Below the pieces are notes generated by a model. The model saw nothing but the letters and a program-made list of their open reading frames with translations, had not been told where the DNA came from and did not search any database. Shown here one piece after another: positions 9,143-18,629 of a DNA stretch of 64,000 nt. The number at the start of each line of letters is the position of its first letter. Positions within the stretch are counted from its first letter, which is position 1. The DNA is from Tenderia sp965602225 (GTDB lineage Bacteria > Pseudomonadota > Gammaproteobacteria > Tenderiales > Tenderiaceae), in the NCBI GenBank assembly GCA_965602225.1, contig CBFCYE010000003.1, positions 62,001-126,000 of the forward strand, given 5' to 3'. A program made the translations under genes and the position numbers.

Positions 9143-11767
9143 ATGAAAAGAATGCTTATCAATGCAACTCAAAAAGAAGAGTTGCGTGTTGCCCTTGTTG
9201 ATGGTCAACGCCTTTATGACCTCGATATAGAACTACCTGGTCGCGAACAAAAAAAATCCAATATCTACAAGGGTAAAATCACCCGAATCGAACCCAGCCT
9301 AGAGGCAGCCTTCGTCGAGTACGGTGCAGATAGACATGGTTTCCTACCACTCAAAGAAATTGCCCCCAGCTGCTACGCGAATAAACCAGAAGATGACAAA
9401 CGCCGTCCCAACATCAAAGAAATTTTGAGAGAAGGACAGGAAGTTGTCGTACAAATAGACAAAGAAGAACGCGGCAACAAGGGCGCAGCCCTGACTACCT
9501 TTATCAGCCTCGCTGGCCGCTATTTGGTGCTAATGCCTAACAACCCACGTGCGGGTGGTGTATCACGCCGCATTGAAGGTGAAGACCGCAGCGAACTACG
9601 TGAAGCCATGGCCGCAATGGAAATTCCTGAAGGCATGGGTGTGATTGTCCGCACCGCTGGTGTCGGCAAGTGCACAGAAGAACTGCAATGGGATCTGGAC
9701 TACCTGGTACGACTCTGGACAGCTATCGATAAAGCTGGCAAGGAACGCTCAGCGCCATTCCTGGTCTACCAGGAAAGCAACCTGATCATCCGTGCCATTC
9801 GTGACTATTTCCGCCAGGATATCGGTGAAATCCTGATAGATTGTAAGGAGGTCTACGACTACGCTCAGGACTTCATGACCCAGGTCATGCCGCATAATAA
9901 GAGTAAACTAAAATTCTACGACGATAGCGTCCCCCTCTTCTCACGCTACCAAGTCGAAAGCCAGATTGAGACAGCCTTTCAGCATGAAGTTCGCCTGCCT
10001 TCCGGTGGCGCCATCGTTATTGACCGTACCGAGGCATTGGTCTCAATAGACATAAACTCATCGCGCGCCACACAAGGTGGAGACATAGAGGAAACGGCTC
10101 TAAATACCAACCTTGAAGCCTCTGATGAAATCGCCCGCCAACTGCGCCTACGCGACCTTGGCGGCCTGATCGTGATTGATTACATCGACATGAGTCCGGC
10201 GCGCAATCAACGTGAAGTGGAAAACCGACTTCGTGAAGCCCTGAAAATGGACCGTGCCCGAGTACAGATTGGCCGCATATCCCGCTTTGGCCTATTGGAG
10301 ATGTCACGCCAACGCCTCCGCCCATCACTGGAAGAATCCATCCAGGCCACCTGCCCACGCTGTAAGGGTGAAGGCTCAATCCGCAACGTAGAGTCACTAT
10401 CGCTATCGATTCTGCGTCTGATTGAAGAAGAGGCTATGAAGGAAAAATCAGCTCGCATCGAAGCTCAACTGCCACTACAGGTTGCCACCTTCCTGCTTAA
10501 TGAAAAACGTAAAGCAGTTACCGAAATAGAAGCTCGCCACGACATTCACGTCGTTCTAGTCCCCAATCCAGCATTGGAAACACCTGCCTACGAAGTCCGA
10601 CGAATCAAGAGCGAAGAACTTCGCGAACAGGATAAAACCACCAGCTATCAAATCGTCAAAGATATTGAGCCTGAAAAAGAAGTCGCCACCAAACGCAAGG
10701 CAGCGTCAGAACAACCGGCAGTGAAAAGCATCAAACCCTCTACGCCAGCGCCTAGACCGTCAGCACCAACCAAGGCCGCCAGCGAGCAACGTGAGGCCGA
10801 GGCCGGTTTTATCACTCGCATGTGGAACAGTCTGTTTGGCGGCAATAAAACAGAAGAAGCAACACCTGAAGCTGAGCAAATACAGACGCAGAAACCCGCC
10901 GAGACTTCAGCCCAACAGCGCCCAAGCCAGTCTCGTGGCCGTGGCCGTAGCCGCTCACAATCGCAGCGCGGTAGCAACCAATCACGTAATCGTCGCGGTG
11001 GTAGCAGCGACAATGTTGAGCAAAACAAACAGCAAAAATCCACAGCAAGCAGGAATGAAGCTAGCAATCAGCCTGTAGCCAAGCCTGCAACAACCACTCA
11101 GCCAGAGGCTAAAGCAGCAAATACAAAACCGGCCGAAGCAATTACAGATGCCAGCCAAACTTCACCTGCACAAGATGGTGAAAAAACTGCCAGCAATGAG
11201 AATCGCCGCGGCCGTCGCGGTGGTCGCCGTCGTCGTCGTCCATCAGGTGGTCAATCACAGCAACGTGATGGAAACATTGCGGATGCTGCCAGCGCAGCAG
11301 CTCCTGCCACTGAAACAAATGGCAATTCGCAAGCCGCAGGCAACAGTGATACGACTACTAACAAGCCAACTACAGCTGAAGCCACACAAAACATCCCAAA
11401 ACCAAGACCAAGACGTGCACCTCGCCCAAAAGCAGCAGATAAACCTGACGCAGAGGTAAGCAATAAACCAGCCGAGGCAAATAAAGCCGAAACCAAACCA
11501 GTCAGCGAGCCAAGCCAGGCATCGGCGCCTGCTAGTTCGCCTGCTAGTTCGCCTGCTAGTTCGCCTGCTAGTTCGCCTGCTAGTACAGCCGCACCAGCTA
11601 GTGCTGAGGGAAAACAGAAACCTGCAGTTGTAAAACCCACGGTTGAACCGGCTGTTAATGTAGCACCGGTACAAAAATCCATGGATCTCACTCAACCTGC
11701 TGCAACTGCAGCTAAACCTGTTCCTGTTGAGGCAAGCAGCAAGCCAAGCAGCAGCCCTCAGGAATAA
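9143..11767 (+). CDS. rne: Ribonuclease E
   Basis: 874 residues; the endonuclease and scaffold of the RNA degradosome. The N-terminal half carries the S1 domain (about 38-120, KSNIYKGKITRIEPSLEAAF), the 5' sensor region, the DNase I-like core with catalytic aspartates in SIDINSSRATQGGD and GGLIVIDYIDM, and the zinc link CPRCKGEG. From about residue 510 the tail is low-complexity: an amphipathic segment GFITRMWNSLFGGN, probably the membrane anchor, then arginine-rich RNA-binding stretches (SRGRGRSRS, RRGRRGGRRRRRP) and a Pro/Ala/Ser/Thr tail with a tandem repeat. Helicase and PNPase contacts in the tail are not recognisable by eye. It has a long structured leader and its own terminator. Confidence 0.97.
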   Translation: MKRMLINATQKEELRVALVDGQRLYDLDIELPGREQKKSNIYKGKITRIEPSLEAAFVEYGADRHGFLPLKEIAPSCYANKPEDDKRRPNIKEILREGQEVVVQIDKEERGNKGAALTTFISLAGRYLVLMPNNPRAGGVSRRIEGEDRSELREAMAAMEIPEGMGVIVRTAGVGKCTEELQWDLDYLVRLWTAIDKAGKERSAPFLVYQESNLIIRAIRDYFRQDIGEILIDCKEVYDYAQDFMTQVMPHNKSKLKFYDDSVPLFSRYQVESQIETAFQHEVRLPSGGAIVIDRTEALVSIDINSSRATQGGDIEETALNTNLEASDEIARQLRLRDLGGLIVIDYIDMSPARNQREVENRLREALKMDRARVQIGRISRFGLLEMSRQRLRPSLEESIQATCPRCKGEGSIRNVESLSLSILRLIEEEAMKEKSARIEAQLPLQVATFLLNEKRKAVTEIEARHDIHVVLVPNPALETPAYEVRRIKSEELREQDKTTSYQIVKDIEPEKEVATKRKAASEQPAVKSIKPSTPAPRPSAPTKAASEQREAEAGFITRMWNSLFGGNKTEEATPEAEQIQTQKPAETSAQQRPSQSRGRGRSRSQSQRGSNQSRNRRGGSSDNVEQNKQQKSTASRNEASNQPVAKPATTTQPEAKAANTKPAEAITDASQTSPAQDGEKTASNENRRGRRGGRRRRRPSGGQSQQRDGNIADAASAAAPATETNGNSQAAGNSDTTTNKPTTAEATQNIPKPRPRRAPRPKAADKPDAEVSNKPAEANKAETKPVSEPSQASAPASSPASSPASSPASSPASTAAPASAEGKQKPAVVKPTVEPAVNVAPVQKSMDLTQPAATAAKPVPVEASSKPSSSPQE
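11531..11578 (+). repeat. 12-base tandem repeat inside rne (four perfect copies)
   Basis: The unit GCTAGTTCGCCT occurs four times head to tail without a mismatch, with partial copies on both sides (GCCT before, GCTAGT after). It encodes a Ser-Ser-Pro-Ala motif in the disordered tail of RNase E. Each unit is four codons, so copy-number change would not shift the frame. Confidence 0.95.
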
Positions 11768-11778
11768 GCTCTACTATT

Positions 11779-11808
11779 GGGCTGGCAGTGTGACTGCCAG
11801 CCCTTTCT
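11779..11808 (+). terminator. Terminator after rne
   Basis: A strong 11-bp stem (GGGCTGGCAGT / ACTGCCAGCCC) followed by TTTCTATTT, 12 bases after the rne stop. The convergent phosphatase gene ends 3 bases beyond it, so the hairpin may serve both directions. Confidence 0.8.
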
Positions 11809-11810
11809 AT

Positions 11811-12281
11811 TTAAGACGCTGCACAGATCTCATCTAGTAAGCCGCGCGAAGCATCTTCAACCAAATCCAAAACATGCTCAAAACCACTGTCCCCGCCATA
11901 GTAGGGATCAGGAACCTCCTTTTCTTCAAACAAGGCCGAGTAATCAAGAAACAGGTGTAGCCTGTGTTCAAAACCAGCAGGACAGATACGCTCTAAATTA
12001 GAGTAGTTGTCTCGATCCATCGCTAAAACGTAATCAAAACACTCAAAATCGCTGCTTTTAACCTGTCGCGCTCGAAGCGAACTGAGATCAATACCGCGCC
12101 GCAATGACGCAGCCTGCGCCCGTGGATCAGGTTGTTCACCAACGTGATGGGCATGTGTTCCTGCTGAATCAACCTCAATCACCTTATTCAGAGATTTATC
12201 ATCAATAATCCTCACGAATACCCCGTGTGCAGTCGGAGACCTGCAGATATTCCCCATGCAAACAAACAAAACTTTGGTCAT
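11811..12281 (-). CDS. Low-molecular-weight protein tyrosine phosphatase
   Basis: 156 residues from the chosen start. The P-loop VLFVCMGNICRSPTA (Cys8, Arg14; C-x5-R) and the general acid in DPYYGGDSGF near residue 125 are intact. Such enzymes act on protein phosphotyrosine, often of polysaccharide-export kinases, or on small substrates. In Pseudomonas the homologue also lies between kdsB and rne. An in-frame ATG at 12296 would add five residues; neither start has a clear ribosome site, and the shorter one matches the family start. Confidence 0.93.
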   Translation of the reverse strand: MTKVLFVCMGNICRSPTAHGVFVRIIDDKSLNKVIEVDSAGTHAHHVGEQPDPRAQAASLRRGIDLSSLRARQVKSSDFECFDYVLAMDRDNYSNLERICPAGFEHRLHLFLDYSALFEEKEVPDPYYGGDSGFEHVLDLVEDASRGLLDEICAAS

Positions 12282-12371
12282 AATTGAGACATCCATCGAT
12301 TATTTTTAGATCAAACTAAGCAATTTTGGTCTAGAATGAAAGACAACACCAGACAATAAAGGTTGGGTACT

Positions 12372-12647
12372 ATGCTGGGTCAAATGATAAAAATGAACAA
12401 TCTACGCAACCTGATTGGCCAAGAGGTCAACCATGAGGGTAGAGCCTGCAAGATCATCGAAATTTTGGAAGATGACTTTCCCGCAGTAATCCTGCAGCAT
12501 CATGAACGCCAGACAAGCATTCAAGCAGATCAACACGGTGAGGCCCACCGCAAAGTTCCCAGCACAATCACTTTACCTGTCATCGACCGCGAAAGTGGTA
12601 GCTTCCATCCTGCCTTCAGCAATCTAAATTTAAGTCACTTACTCTAA
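12372..12647 (+). CDS. Small protein of unknown function
   Basis: 91 residues starting MLGQMIKMNNLRNLIGQEV; the frame is open to a TTG at 12363 but the ATG at 12372 is preceded by AAAGG. A short soluble alpha/beta protein rich in His and Glu (ILQHHERQ), without signal peptide, membrane segment or cysteine pair. I do not recognise a family. It is divergent from the phosphatase gene and its end overlaps convergent kdsB by 9 bases. Base usage is like its neighbours, so it is probably a real resident gene. Confidence 0.6.
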   Translation: MLGQMIKMNNLRNLIGQEVNHEGRACKIIEILEDDFPAVILQHHERQTSIQADQHGEAHRKVPSTITLPVIDRESGSFHPAFSNLNLSHLL

Positions 12648-13394
12648 AGCCTGCCTGGCCCGGGCAAGATCAGCCTCAGTATCCACTCCTGCTACAGCTG
12701 ATTCATCAGCCTCAGCAACGTGGATTTTATGGCCATGCCAAAGCACACGCAGCTGCTCCAGTGATTCCATCTGTTCTAGCTCACAGGCAGGCCAGCTGAC
12801 GTACTCTTTAATAAACTCGGCACGATAGGCATACAGCCCTATATGGCGAAAATGCAGTGACTGTTCAGGCAGTTCCTCCGTTGTAATAGAGAAGGCATCT
12901 CTGTCCCAAGGAATAGGGGCGCGGCTAAAATAAATAGCGTAACCATTTTGATCACTAATCACCTTGACTGCATGTGGGTCAAACAGCTCGGCGGCCGTAT
13001 GAATTTTTTCTGCCAAGGTTGCAATACTGGCCTGCGAGTAATCAGCTAAATTCTGTGCCACTTGATGAATCAAGCTTGGTGGCATGAGAGGCTCATCTCC
13101 CTGCAGATTAACGACTATTTCGTCATTGTTCAGCCCCAGCTTCGTAACCACTTCAGAGAGCCTTTCAGTGCCTGAGCTATGCTGACTTGATGTCATACAC
13201 ACCTCCGCCGCAAACTCGCTTGCAGCATCAGCGACACGCTGATCATCAGTGGCAATGATGATATTTTCAGCACCGCTCTCTTGGGCACGTTCGTAAACAT
13301 GCTGAATCATCGGTTTACCGGCAATATCGACCAGAGGCTTGCCCGGTAGACGAGTAGAGTCATAACGGGCAGGAATAACAACCGTAAACTTCAC
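12639..13394 (-). CDS. kdsB: 3-deoxy-manno-octulosonate cytidylyltransferase
   Basis: 251 residues, normal length. It makes CMP-Kdo from Kdo and CTP for the lipopolysaccharide inner core. Family motifs are VVIPARYDSTRLPGKPL at the N-terminus, ATDDQRV, VNLQGDEPL and HIGLYAYR. It begins with a GTG three bases from the TAA of the preceding trm112-like gene, so the two are translationally coupled. It belongs to the comEC-exbB-exbD-lpxK-trm112-kdsB operon. Confidence 0.96.
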   Translation of the reverse strand: MKFTVVIPARYDSTRLPGKPLVDIAGKPMIQHVYERAQESGAENIIIATDDQRVADAASEFAAEVCMTSSQHSSGTERLSEVVTKLGLNNDEIVVNLQGDEPLMPPSLIHQVAQNLADYSQASIATLAEKIHTAAELFDPHAVKVISDQNGYAIYFSRAPIPWDRDAFSITTEELPEQSLHFRHIGLYAYRAEFIKEYVSWPACELEQMESLEQLRVLWHGHKIHVAEADESAVAGVDTEADLARARQALE

Positions 13395-13574
13395 TTATCC
13401 AATCTCTTCGAGAGTGAGCCTGCGCGCCTCATCCTCGAGCATCACGGGAATATCATCACGGATAGGATAAGCCAGCTTATCTGCTTTGCAAACCAACTCA
13501 TTTTGCTCTTTACGAAACTGCAACGGTCCTTTGCAAATCGGGCACACCAGAATATCTAATAGTTTTCTGTCCAT
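13395..13574 (-). CDS. Trm112/YcaR-family small zinc-ribbon-like protein
   Basis: 59 residues, read directly from the sequence. It begins MDRKLLDILVCPICKGPLQF and ends with DDIPVMLEDEARRLTLEEIG, the signature of the UPF0434/Trm112 family found between lpxK and kdsB in many proteobacteria. A CPxC pair plus one later Cys (near residue 29) remain of the zinc-ribbon ligands. In eukaryotes and archaea Trm112 is an activating subunit of methyltransferases; the bacterial role is not settled. ATG at 13572-13574, TAA at 13395-13397. Confidence 0.9.
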   Translation of the reverse strand: MDRKLLDILVCPICKGPLQFRKEQNELVCKADKLAYPIRDDIPVMLEDEARRLTLEEIG

Positions 13575-13587
13575 ACTATTGCCTGTT

Positions 13588-14565
13588 TTAATTAGTCAAT
13601 TTTTTAAGTATTTGTAAAAGCCTTAATACCATAGGCTCGGGCAAATGCGCAGTAACCGGAACATACCACATGTTCTGGTTGGCAAATCGGCGACATTTTA
13701 CCGCATCCTTTTCAGTCATAAGGATTGGCAGGTTATCTGCAAAATCCAAATCCTGAGACTGGTAATCATGGTGATCAGGAAATGAATGCTCTATAACCTC
13801 AAGCCCACGACTGCGCAGCAATTGAAAAAAACGTTGCGGATTGCCGATTCCGGCCAAGGCATGTACTCGCTGCCCAGCAAACTCTTCAAAAGTTGAAGCT
13901 AGCCCATCATTTTCAAGTGACCGTAACCCCGTCGCCTCAAGGCTCATAGCAAATTCACCACGACCAGCCAAACCATTGGCAACAACAAAGTTCACTTCAT
14001 CCAAGCGTGACTGAGGCTCACGCAATGGTCCAGCAGGCAAACAGTGGCCATTACCAAAACGCCGTTCACCATCGATAACAACAATCTCAACATCACGTTT
14101 TAGACGATAATGTTGCAGTCCATCATCAGTAATGATGAGGTCACAGTTGGTATGACTTAACAACGCCTTTGCTGCGGCAACCCGGTCTGGCGCGGCAATA
14201 ATTGGACAAGCACAACGCTGAGCCAACATCACGGGTTCATCACCGACCATCACCGGATCACTATCGGGGCGCACCTGCTGCGGCCAACGTTCAGCCTTAC
14301 CGCCATAACCTCGCGAAACTATCCCTGGATGATAACCAGCCTTCTGCAGCAGGCTAACCAACCAAACCACCAGTGGTGTCTTACCTGTTCCACCGACGCT
14401 AATATTGCCCACCACAATAACTGGCACAGGCACAGCATAGCTTGGCAACAAGCCCAATCGATAAGCAAAACGTCGCGACATTACCAGCAAGCGAAACAAC
14501 CATTCCAGTGGCACTAGCAACATAGAAGTTGTTGAGGAATACCAGCGCTTTTCAAGCCAGTTCAT
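13588..14565 (-). CDS. lpxK: Tetraacyldisaccharide 4'-kinase (lipid A)
   Basis: 325 residues. It phosphorylates the 4' position of the lipid A disaccharide at the inner membrane. The N-terminal hydrophobic helix is followed by the P-loop GNISVGGTGKTPLV near residue 52, then VSRGYGG, GDEPVMLAQR, LIITDDGLQHYRL and LPAGPLREP, all typical of LpxK. It lies between exbD and the trm112-like gene. msbA, which often precedes lpxK in this operon, is absent from the window. Confidence 0.96.
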   Translation of the reverse strand: MNWLEKRWYSSTTSMLLVPLEWLFRLLVMSRRFAYRLGLLPSYAVPVPVIVVGNISVGGTGKTPLVVWLVSLLQKAGYHPGIVSRGYGGKAERWPQQVRPDSDPVMVGDEPVMLAQRCACPIIAAPDRVAAAKALLSHTNCDLIITDDGLQHYRLKRDVEIVVIDGERRFGNGHCLPAGPLREPQSRLDEVNFVVANGLAGRGEFAMSLEATGLRSLENDGLASTFEEFAGQRVHALAGIGNPQRFFQLLRSRGLEVIEHSFPDHHDYQSQDLDFADNLPILMTEKDAVKCRRFANQNMWYVPVTAHLPEPMVLRLLQILKKLTN

Positions 14566-14600
14566 GGTGTTATTGACTGTTCTAGCAAGAAGAAAAAGGC

Positions 14601-15020
14601 TTACTGTTCATTTTGATTTCGAGTGGCTATCGACATCCGTACTAGACCAACTTGTCGCGCGGCATCCATTGCAGTCACCAATGCTTGATGTGGTGAATTG
14701 GCATCGGCACTGATAATGAGCGGTGGATTTTTTCTGTCCCCCTTGGTCTTACGCAAAGCCCGTTTCAAGGTATCCAGCTGGGTATTAATCACAAGTTTTT
14801 GATCAATGTAAAAACGCCCGTCTCTATCGATAACTACTTCAAGTGGATTGCCAACCTGCTCGACCGGCTGATCCGATGCCTGCGGCAGGTCGATCTCAAT
14901 CTCGGACTCCTCTCTAAAGGTAGTTGTCACCATGAAAAAGATCAGTAGCAAGAACACAACATCAATCAAGGGTGTAAGATTGACGGACATCTCCTCACGA
15001 CGAAATTTCCGCAAATTCAT
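14601..15020 (-). CDS. exbD: ExbD/TolR-family biopolymer transport protein
   Basis: 139 residues: a short cytoplasmic head, one transmembrane helix (about 15-35, NLTPLIDVVFLLLIFFMV) with the essential proton-carrying Asp20, and a periplasmic domain. With ExbB it forms a proton-driven motor that energises TonB or a similar partner. No tonB gene is adjacent; the comEC-linked exbBD pair is common in gammaproteobacteria. Its ATG directly follows the exbB stop. Confidence 0.93.
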   Translation of the reverse strand: MNLRKFRREEMSVNLTPLIDVVFLLLIFFMVTTTFREESEIEIDLPQASDQPVEQVGNPLEVVIDRDGRFYIDQKLVINTQLDTLKRALRKTKGDRKNPPLIISADANSPHQALVTAMDAARQVGLVRMSIATRNQNEQ

Positions 15021-15650
15021 TTATTCACCATCCGCCAAGTCTTGCTCACGCATGCCCAGCAACACTTCAACCAGCTTCAATGACTCCTGCTCCATGGAAA
15101 TCACCAGCTCATCGACCTTACGTTGGAAATAGCGGTAACACATCAATGCAGGGATCGCCACAGCCAGACCCGCAGCAGTGGTGATAAGGGCTTCTGAGAT
15201 GCCCCCAGCCAGCTGAGACGCATTACCAACCCCTTCTGCAGTAATGGCTGTAAAGACCTTGATCATGCCAACAACTGTTCCCAACAGGCCCAGCAATGGA
15301 GTCACTTGAGCAATGGTGCCCAAGGTATTGAGAAAACGTTCCATCTCGACCACCACCTGGCGACCTGTTTCTTCAATCGCCTCTTTCATGATGGCGCGAT
15401 CATGGTGTCGATTAAGCAGTCCGCCTGCAAGGATACGCCCCAGCGGTGAACCACTCTGGAGCATCTTTATTTTCGAGGTATCAAGCTCATCGTTCTTGAT
15501 CCAGGTCCAAATTTGGGCCAGAAGATGTTTTGGACATATCTTGTTCTTTTGTAAGGCCCATACTCGCTCGGCAATGATTGCCAGGGCCACCACAGAACAA
15601 ATCAGGATCGGTAACATCAACCATCCACCGGACTTAACAATTTCAAGCAC
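15021..15650 (-). CDS. exbB: ExbB/TolQ/MotA-family proton channel
   Basis: 209 residues with three transmembrane helices: one at the N-terminus (GGWLMLPILICSVVALAII), and two near 115-135 and 155-180 (QVTPLLGLLGTVVGMIKVF and EALITTAAGLAVAIPAL). The conserved Thr/Gly/Pro pattern of TolQ-ExbB-MotA channels is present. It pairs with ExbD immediately downstream. Confidence 0.93.
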   Translation of the reverse strand: MLEIVKSGGWLMLPILICSVVALAIIAERVWALQKNKICPKHLLAQIWTWIKNDELDTSKIKMLQSGSPLGRILAGGLLNRHHDRAIMKEAIEETGRQVVVEMERFLNTLGTIAQVTPLLGLLGTVVGMIKVFTAITAEGVGNASQLAGGISEALITTAAGLAVAIPALMCYRYFQRKVDELVISMEQESLKLVEVLLGMREQDLADGE

Positions 15651-15695
15651 TAGGGCTTACTCCTCGCAAACATTCTATATAACGGTTAATCATAC

Positions 15696-18023
15696 TTATT
15701 TTTCGGTCAGTACCAAGACTTGTTTAGAAAAATGTGTCCAATATCGTGAATTTTCATCACGATAACTTTTTGGTGCTGAAACTTCCTGCTTACCAAGCAC
15801 CATTTCGATTGCCCCCTGCTGACCAGTCAACAGCACATTAACACCATTATCAAGATACCTATCAACGACTTCTACACGCGGCAGACGAAAACGATTGGCA
15901 TATCCTACCGGGAACAGGGCCCAGCGGGGCGAAACCGCTTCAACAAAAGCAGGGCTGGATGAAGTCATGCTGCCATGATGTGGCACCACCAGAACATCGG
16001 CTACCAATGCAGCTTTATTTGCAACCAATAACAGCTGCTCTGCACGACGTTCGATATCCCCAGTCAGTAAAACAGAGCCTCCCTTACTGCTGACCTTGAG
16101 TACACACGAACCATTATTTTCATCAACACTAGAATCACTATCTGGATGAAGCATTTCAAAGGCTACACCATCCCAAAACCAGCGCTGCCCCCTCAGACAA
16201 GGCTGGGCATCGTAGCCAACCAATTTATCCATGGAACTGGTTAATAGATTCGCAACCGGCATGTAGCGCATCAGGCTGTCCACGCCGCCAAGATGGTCAT
16301 TATCACCATGACTAACGATCAGGGTATCTATGGTCTCTACGCCCTTGCCTAATAAAAAAGGTAACACCACCGCCTCACCCGTATCAAAACTGTCACTAAA
16401 CTTTGGCCCACTATCAAACACCAGCACCCTATTCTGAGTTTGAACCACAGCCGCCAGACCTTGGCCGACATCAAGCAGACTGAAATAAGCCTCTCCATAC
16501 TGAGGCCTGGGCATCGGCCAGAAAACGGCACAGGCCAGCCACACGACGCCCAGCCAACGCCCTGGCCAGCCGCGCGGCGCTAACAGCCAGACCACGCCAA
16601 CACTGAGAGGAATAATCAACCATTCATCAGCCAGCCCCTGATAAAGCTGGGCACTGGGCAAACCGGCCAGCCAGGTCAACAGCAGCCATAACAACTGCAA
16701 ACAATAATCAGCCAGCTGCAGCAAACCATTCGCTAATGGTGAGGCAATCGGCAGCAATAGCATCGCCAATAACACCAAGGGCACCACCAACAGACTCACT
16801 ATGGGCACAGCAATAAAATTTGCCAGCGGTGAAATCAGGGAGGCCTTTTGAAACAGCAACAATGTCAGCGGCAACAACGCTAAGCCAATCAACACATGCA
16901 CCCTGCCCCATTTCCACCACAAGCCATTTTGATTTAAGCGCCCTGCCATACCCAGCAGAATAATGGCCACTGCCGCAAACGACAGCCAAAAGCCAGCATC
17001 CATTACCGCCAGAGGATCAATAAATAAGACCAACAGCAAAGCCAATAGCAGACCATCAGCTGGACGACGATAACGCTGTAAAATTATCGCCAACATAAAT
17101 ACCACCACCATGATCAAGGCACGCTGGGTGGGTACAGAAAATCCCGCTAGCGCTGCATAGATCAAGGCTGCCAGGATTGCAGCAACAGCCCCTACCTTTG
17201 CCGCAGGCAGGTAGAACAACAGCCAGGCCGAACGACCCCACAGCCAACGCAACAGAAAAAAGGCCAGGCCTGCCACCAGACCAACATGCAAGCCTGAAAT
17301 AGCCATCAAATGATTGGTACCCGTCTTAAGCAGCACATTCCATTGCTGTTGCGAAATATCATCACGCAAACCGATGGCAAGTGCTTGGATCATGCCTTTG
17401 AACTGACCTTGAACAAGCGCCAGATCAATCTGCTGCGCCAGGCGCGAACGTTGTCGGTCAACCCAATAAGCGACGCCATCGACATCGGCAATATAACGAT
17501 TGTCATCGCCATTACGGACATAGCCTGTCGCCCTGATTCCATGCCGAAACAACCAGCCCTCATAATCAAAGCCGCCTGGATTCATAAAGCCGTGCGGTTG
17601 TTTTAACCTGACCTTGAGTTGCCAGCGTTGCCCAACCGCTAATTCAACCTTGGAGCGATACCAATTAAGGCGAATTTTTTCCGGCAAATCTAAAACAAAT
17701 ATTCCAGGACTAAGTGTGTTCTCAACAGTAAACTCAAAACGCTGTCCAAACTGCCGCTGCTGAGGTATCGAGTCAACAACCCCCTCAAGAAGAATATCTT
17801 GCCCCTCAAGTTCTGGCGCCAATGAAGTCCCCAGAATGGCACTGGCCTGCAATAAGGCGGCTAAAAAGCCATTAACTAGCCAAAGTGGAATTTTGAGTGG
17901 TGCAAAACGGAGGGATAATGGTAGGCTTATGAACAATAGGCCGGCCCAGCGAGCGTCCGGCAAATCGGACAATTGCTGAAAAATAATAATCCCGGCAAGA
18001 AATGCAATCGTTGCGATTCGCAT
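15696..18023 (-). CDS. comEC: ComEC/Rec2-type DNA internalization protein
   Basis: 775 residues. The order is N-terminal helices and an OB-like DUF4131 region (to ~200), the Competence transmembrane domain (about 215-480, with TGTNHLMAISGLHVGLVAG and GFSVPTQRALIM), and a C-terminal metallo-beta-lactamase-like domain (about 505-760, SHGDNDHLGG, VLVVPHHGS). ComEC forms the inner-membrane channel for single-stranded DNA in natural transformation. All regions are full length, so competence is plausible if pili and ComEA are encoded elsewhere. First gene of the exbB-exbD-lpxK-kdsB cluster. Confidence 0.95.
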   Translation of the reverse strand: MRIATIAFLAGIIIFQQLSDLPDARWAGLLFISLPLSLRFAPLKIPLWLVNGFLAALLQASAILGTSLAPELEGQDILLEGVVDSIPQQRQFGQRFEFTVENTLSPGIFVLDLPEKIRLNWYRSKVELAVGQRWQLKVRLKQPHGFMNPGGFDYEGWLFRHGIRATGYVRNGDDNRYIADVDGVAYWVDRQRSRLAQQIDLALVQGQFKGMIQALAIGLRDDISQQQWNVLLKTGTNHLMAISGLHVGLVAGLAFFLLRWLWGRSAWLLFYLPAAKVGAVAAILAALIYAALAGFSVPTQRALIMVVVFMLAIILQRYRRPADGLLLALLLVLFIDPLAVMDAGFWLSFAAVAIILLGMAGRLNQNGLWWKWGRVHVLIGLALLPLTLLLFQKASLISPLANFIAVPIVSLLVVPLVLLAMLLLPIASPLANGLLQLADYCLQLLWLLLTWLAGLPSAQLYQGLADEWLIIPLSVGVVWLLAPRGWPGRWLGVVWLACAVFWPMPRPQYGEAYFSLLDVGQGLAAVVQTQNRVLVFDSGPKFSDSFDTGEAVVLPFLLGKGVETIDTLIVSHGDNDHLGGVDSLMRYMPVANLLTSSMDKLVGYDAQPCLRGQRWFWDGVAFEMLHPDSDSSVDENNGSCVLKVSSKGGSVLLTGDIERRAEQLLLVANKAALVADVLVVPHHGSMTSSSPAFVEAVSPRWALFPVGYANRFRLPRVEVVDRYLDNGVNVLLTGQQGAIEMVLGKQEVSAPKSYRDENSRYWTHFSKQVLVLTEK

Positions 18024-18104
18024 CTTTTATCATTCGTTTAGAAAACGTAACAGTGGATTTAAAACCATCCCCCCAGGTACATGGCAACAAAATAAAACAT
18101 AATA

Positions 18105-18629
18105 ATGCCAAGAAAGCTAATAAAACGTTACCTGCCTGACCACCACAAAGTCAGGAACCACAAACATCTCAAGTGTTTTGGCAGTTTATTGCACGACCCC
18201 AACATCTGGCACCTGAATCGACGTTCTGTTTCCGGCGCCTTCTTTTTTGGCCTGCTGTGCACCTGGGTACCGGTGCCATTTCAGATGCTGATTGCCGCAG
18301 CGGTAGCAATTATGGTTCGCGTCAACCTACCTGTTTCTATTGGACTGGTATGGATTAGCAATCCCATTACCATGCCACCGATGTTTTATTTCGCCTACAA
18401 AACTGGCGCCTGGATACTGAGTTCACCAGCCCATGAATTTAATTTTGAATTATCATTCGAATGGTTAAAACATGAACTGGGCTATATCTGGGAACCCTTT
18501 CTACTGGGCTGTTTGGTGCTGGGCTTATTATCAGCAATTGGCGGTTATCTATTTATTCGCATCATGTGGCGCTTTCATATTTTCCAATACATCAAGAAAC
18601 GTCGCCAGAGAAAACAGCAGGCTTCCTAA
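18105..18629 (+). CDS. DUF2062 membrane protein
   Basis: 174 residues. A basic N-terminus (PRKLIKRYLPDHHK) is followed by the DUF2062 core with two or three transmembrane helices: GAFFFGLLCTWVPVPFQML, VWISNPITMPPMFYFAYKTG and a last helix near 140-160, then a Lys/Arg-rich tail. The function is unknown; the domain is often linked to glycosyltransferases or comEC neighbourhoods. Divergent from comEC; its TAA overlaps the lolD stop by 4 bases. Confidence 0.85.
   Translation: MPRKLIKRYLPDHHKVRNHKHLKCFGSLLHDPNIWHLNRRSVSGAFFFGLLCTWVPVPFQMLIAAAVAIMVRVNLPVSIGLVWISNPITMPPMFYFAYKTGAWILSSPAHEFNFELSFEWLKHELGYIWEPFLLGCLVLGLLSAIGGYLFIRIMWRFHIFQYIKKRRQRKQQAS

Noticed and set aside
11531..11578. Short direct repeats as a possible CRISPR array
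   Set aside because: Units are 12 bases, contiguous, without spacers, and within the rne reading frame.
11251..11695. Two long antisense frames over the RNase E tail
   Set aside because: They arise from the low-complexity repeats of rne; the translations are repetitive (GELAGEL, RRTSRRTS) and have no independent support.
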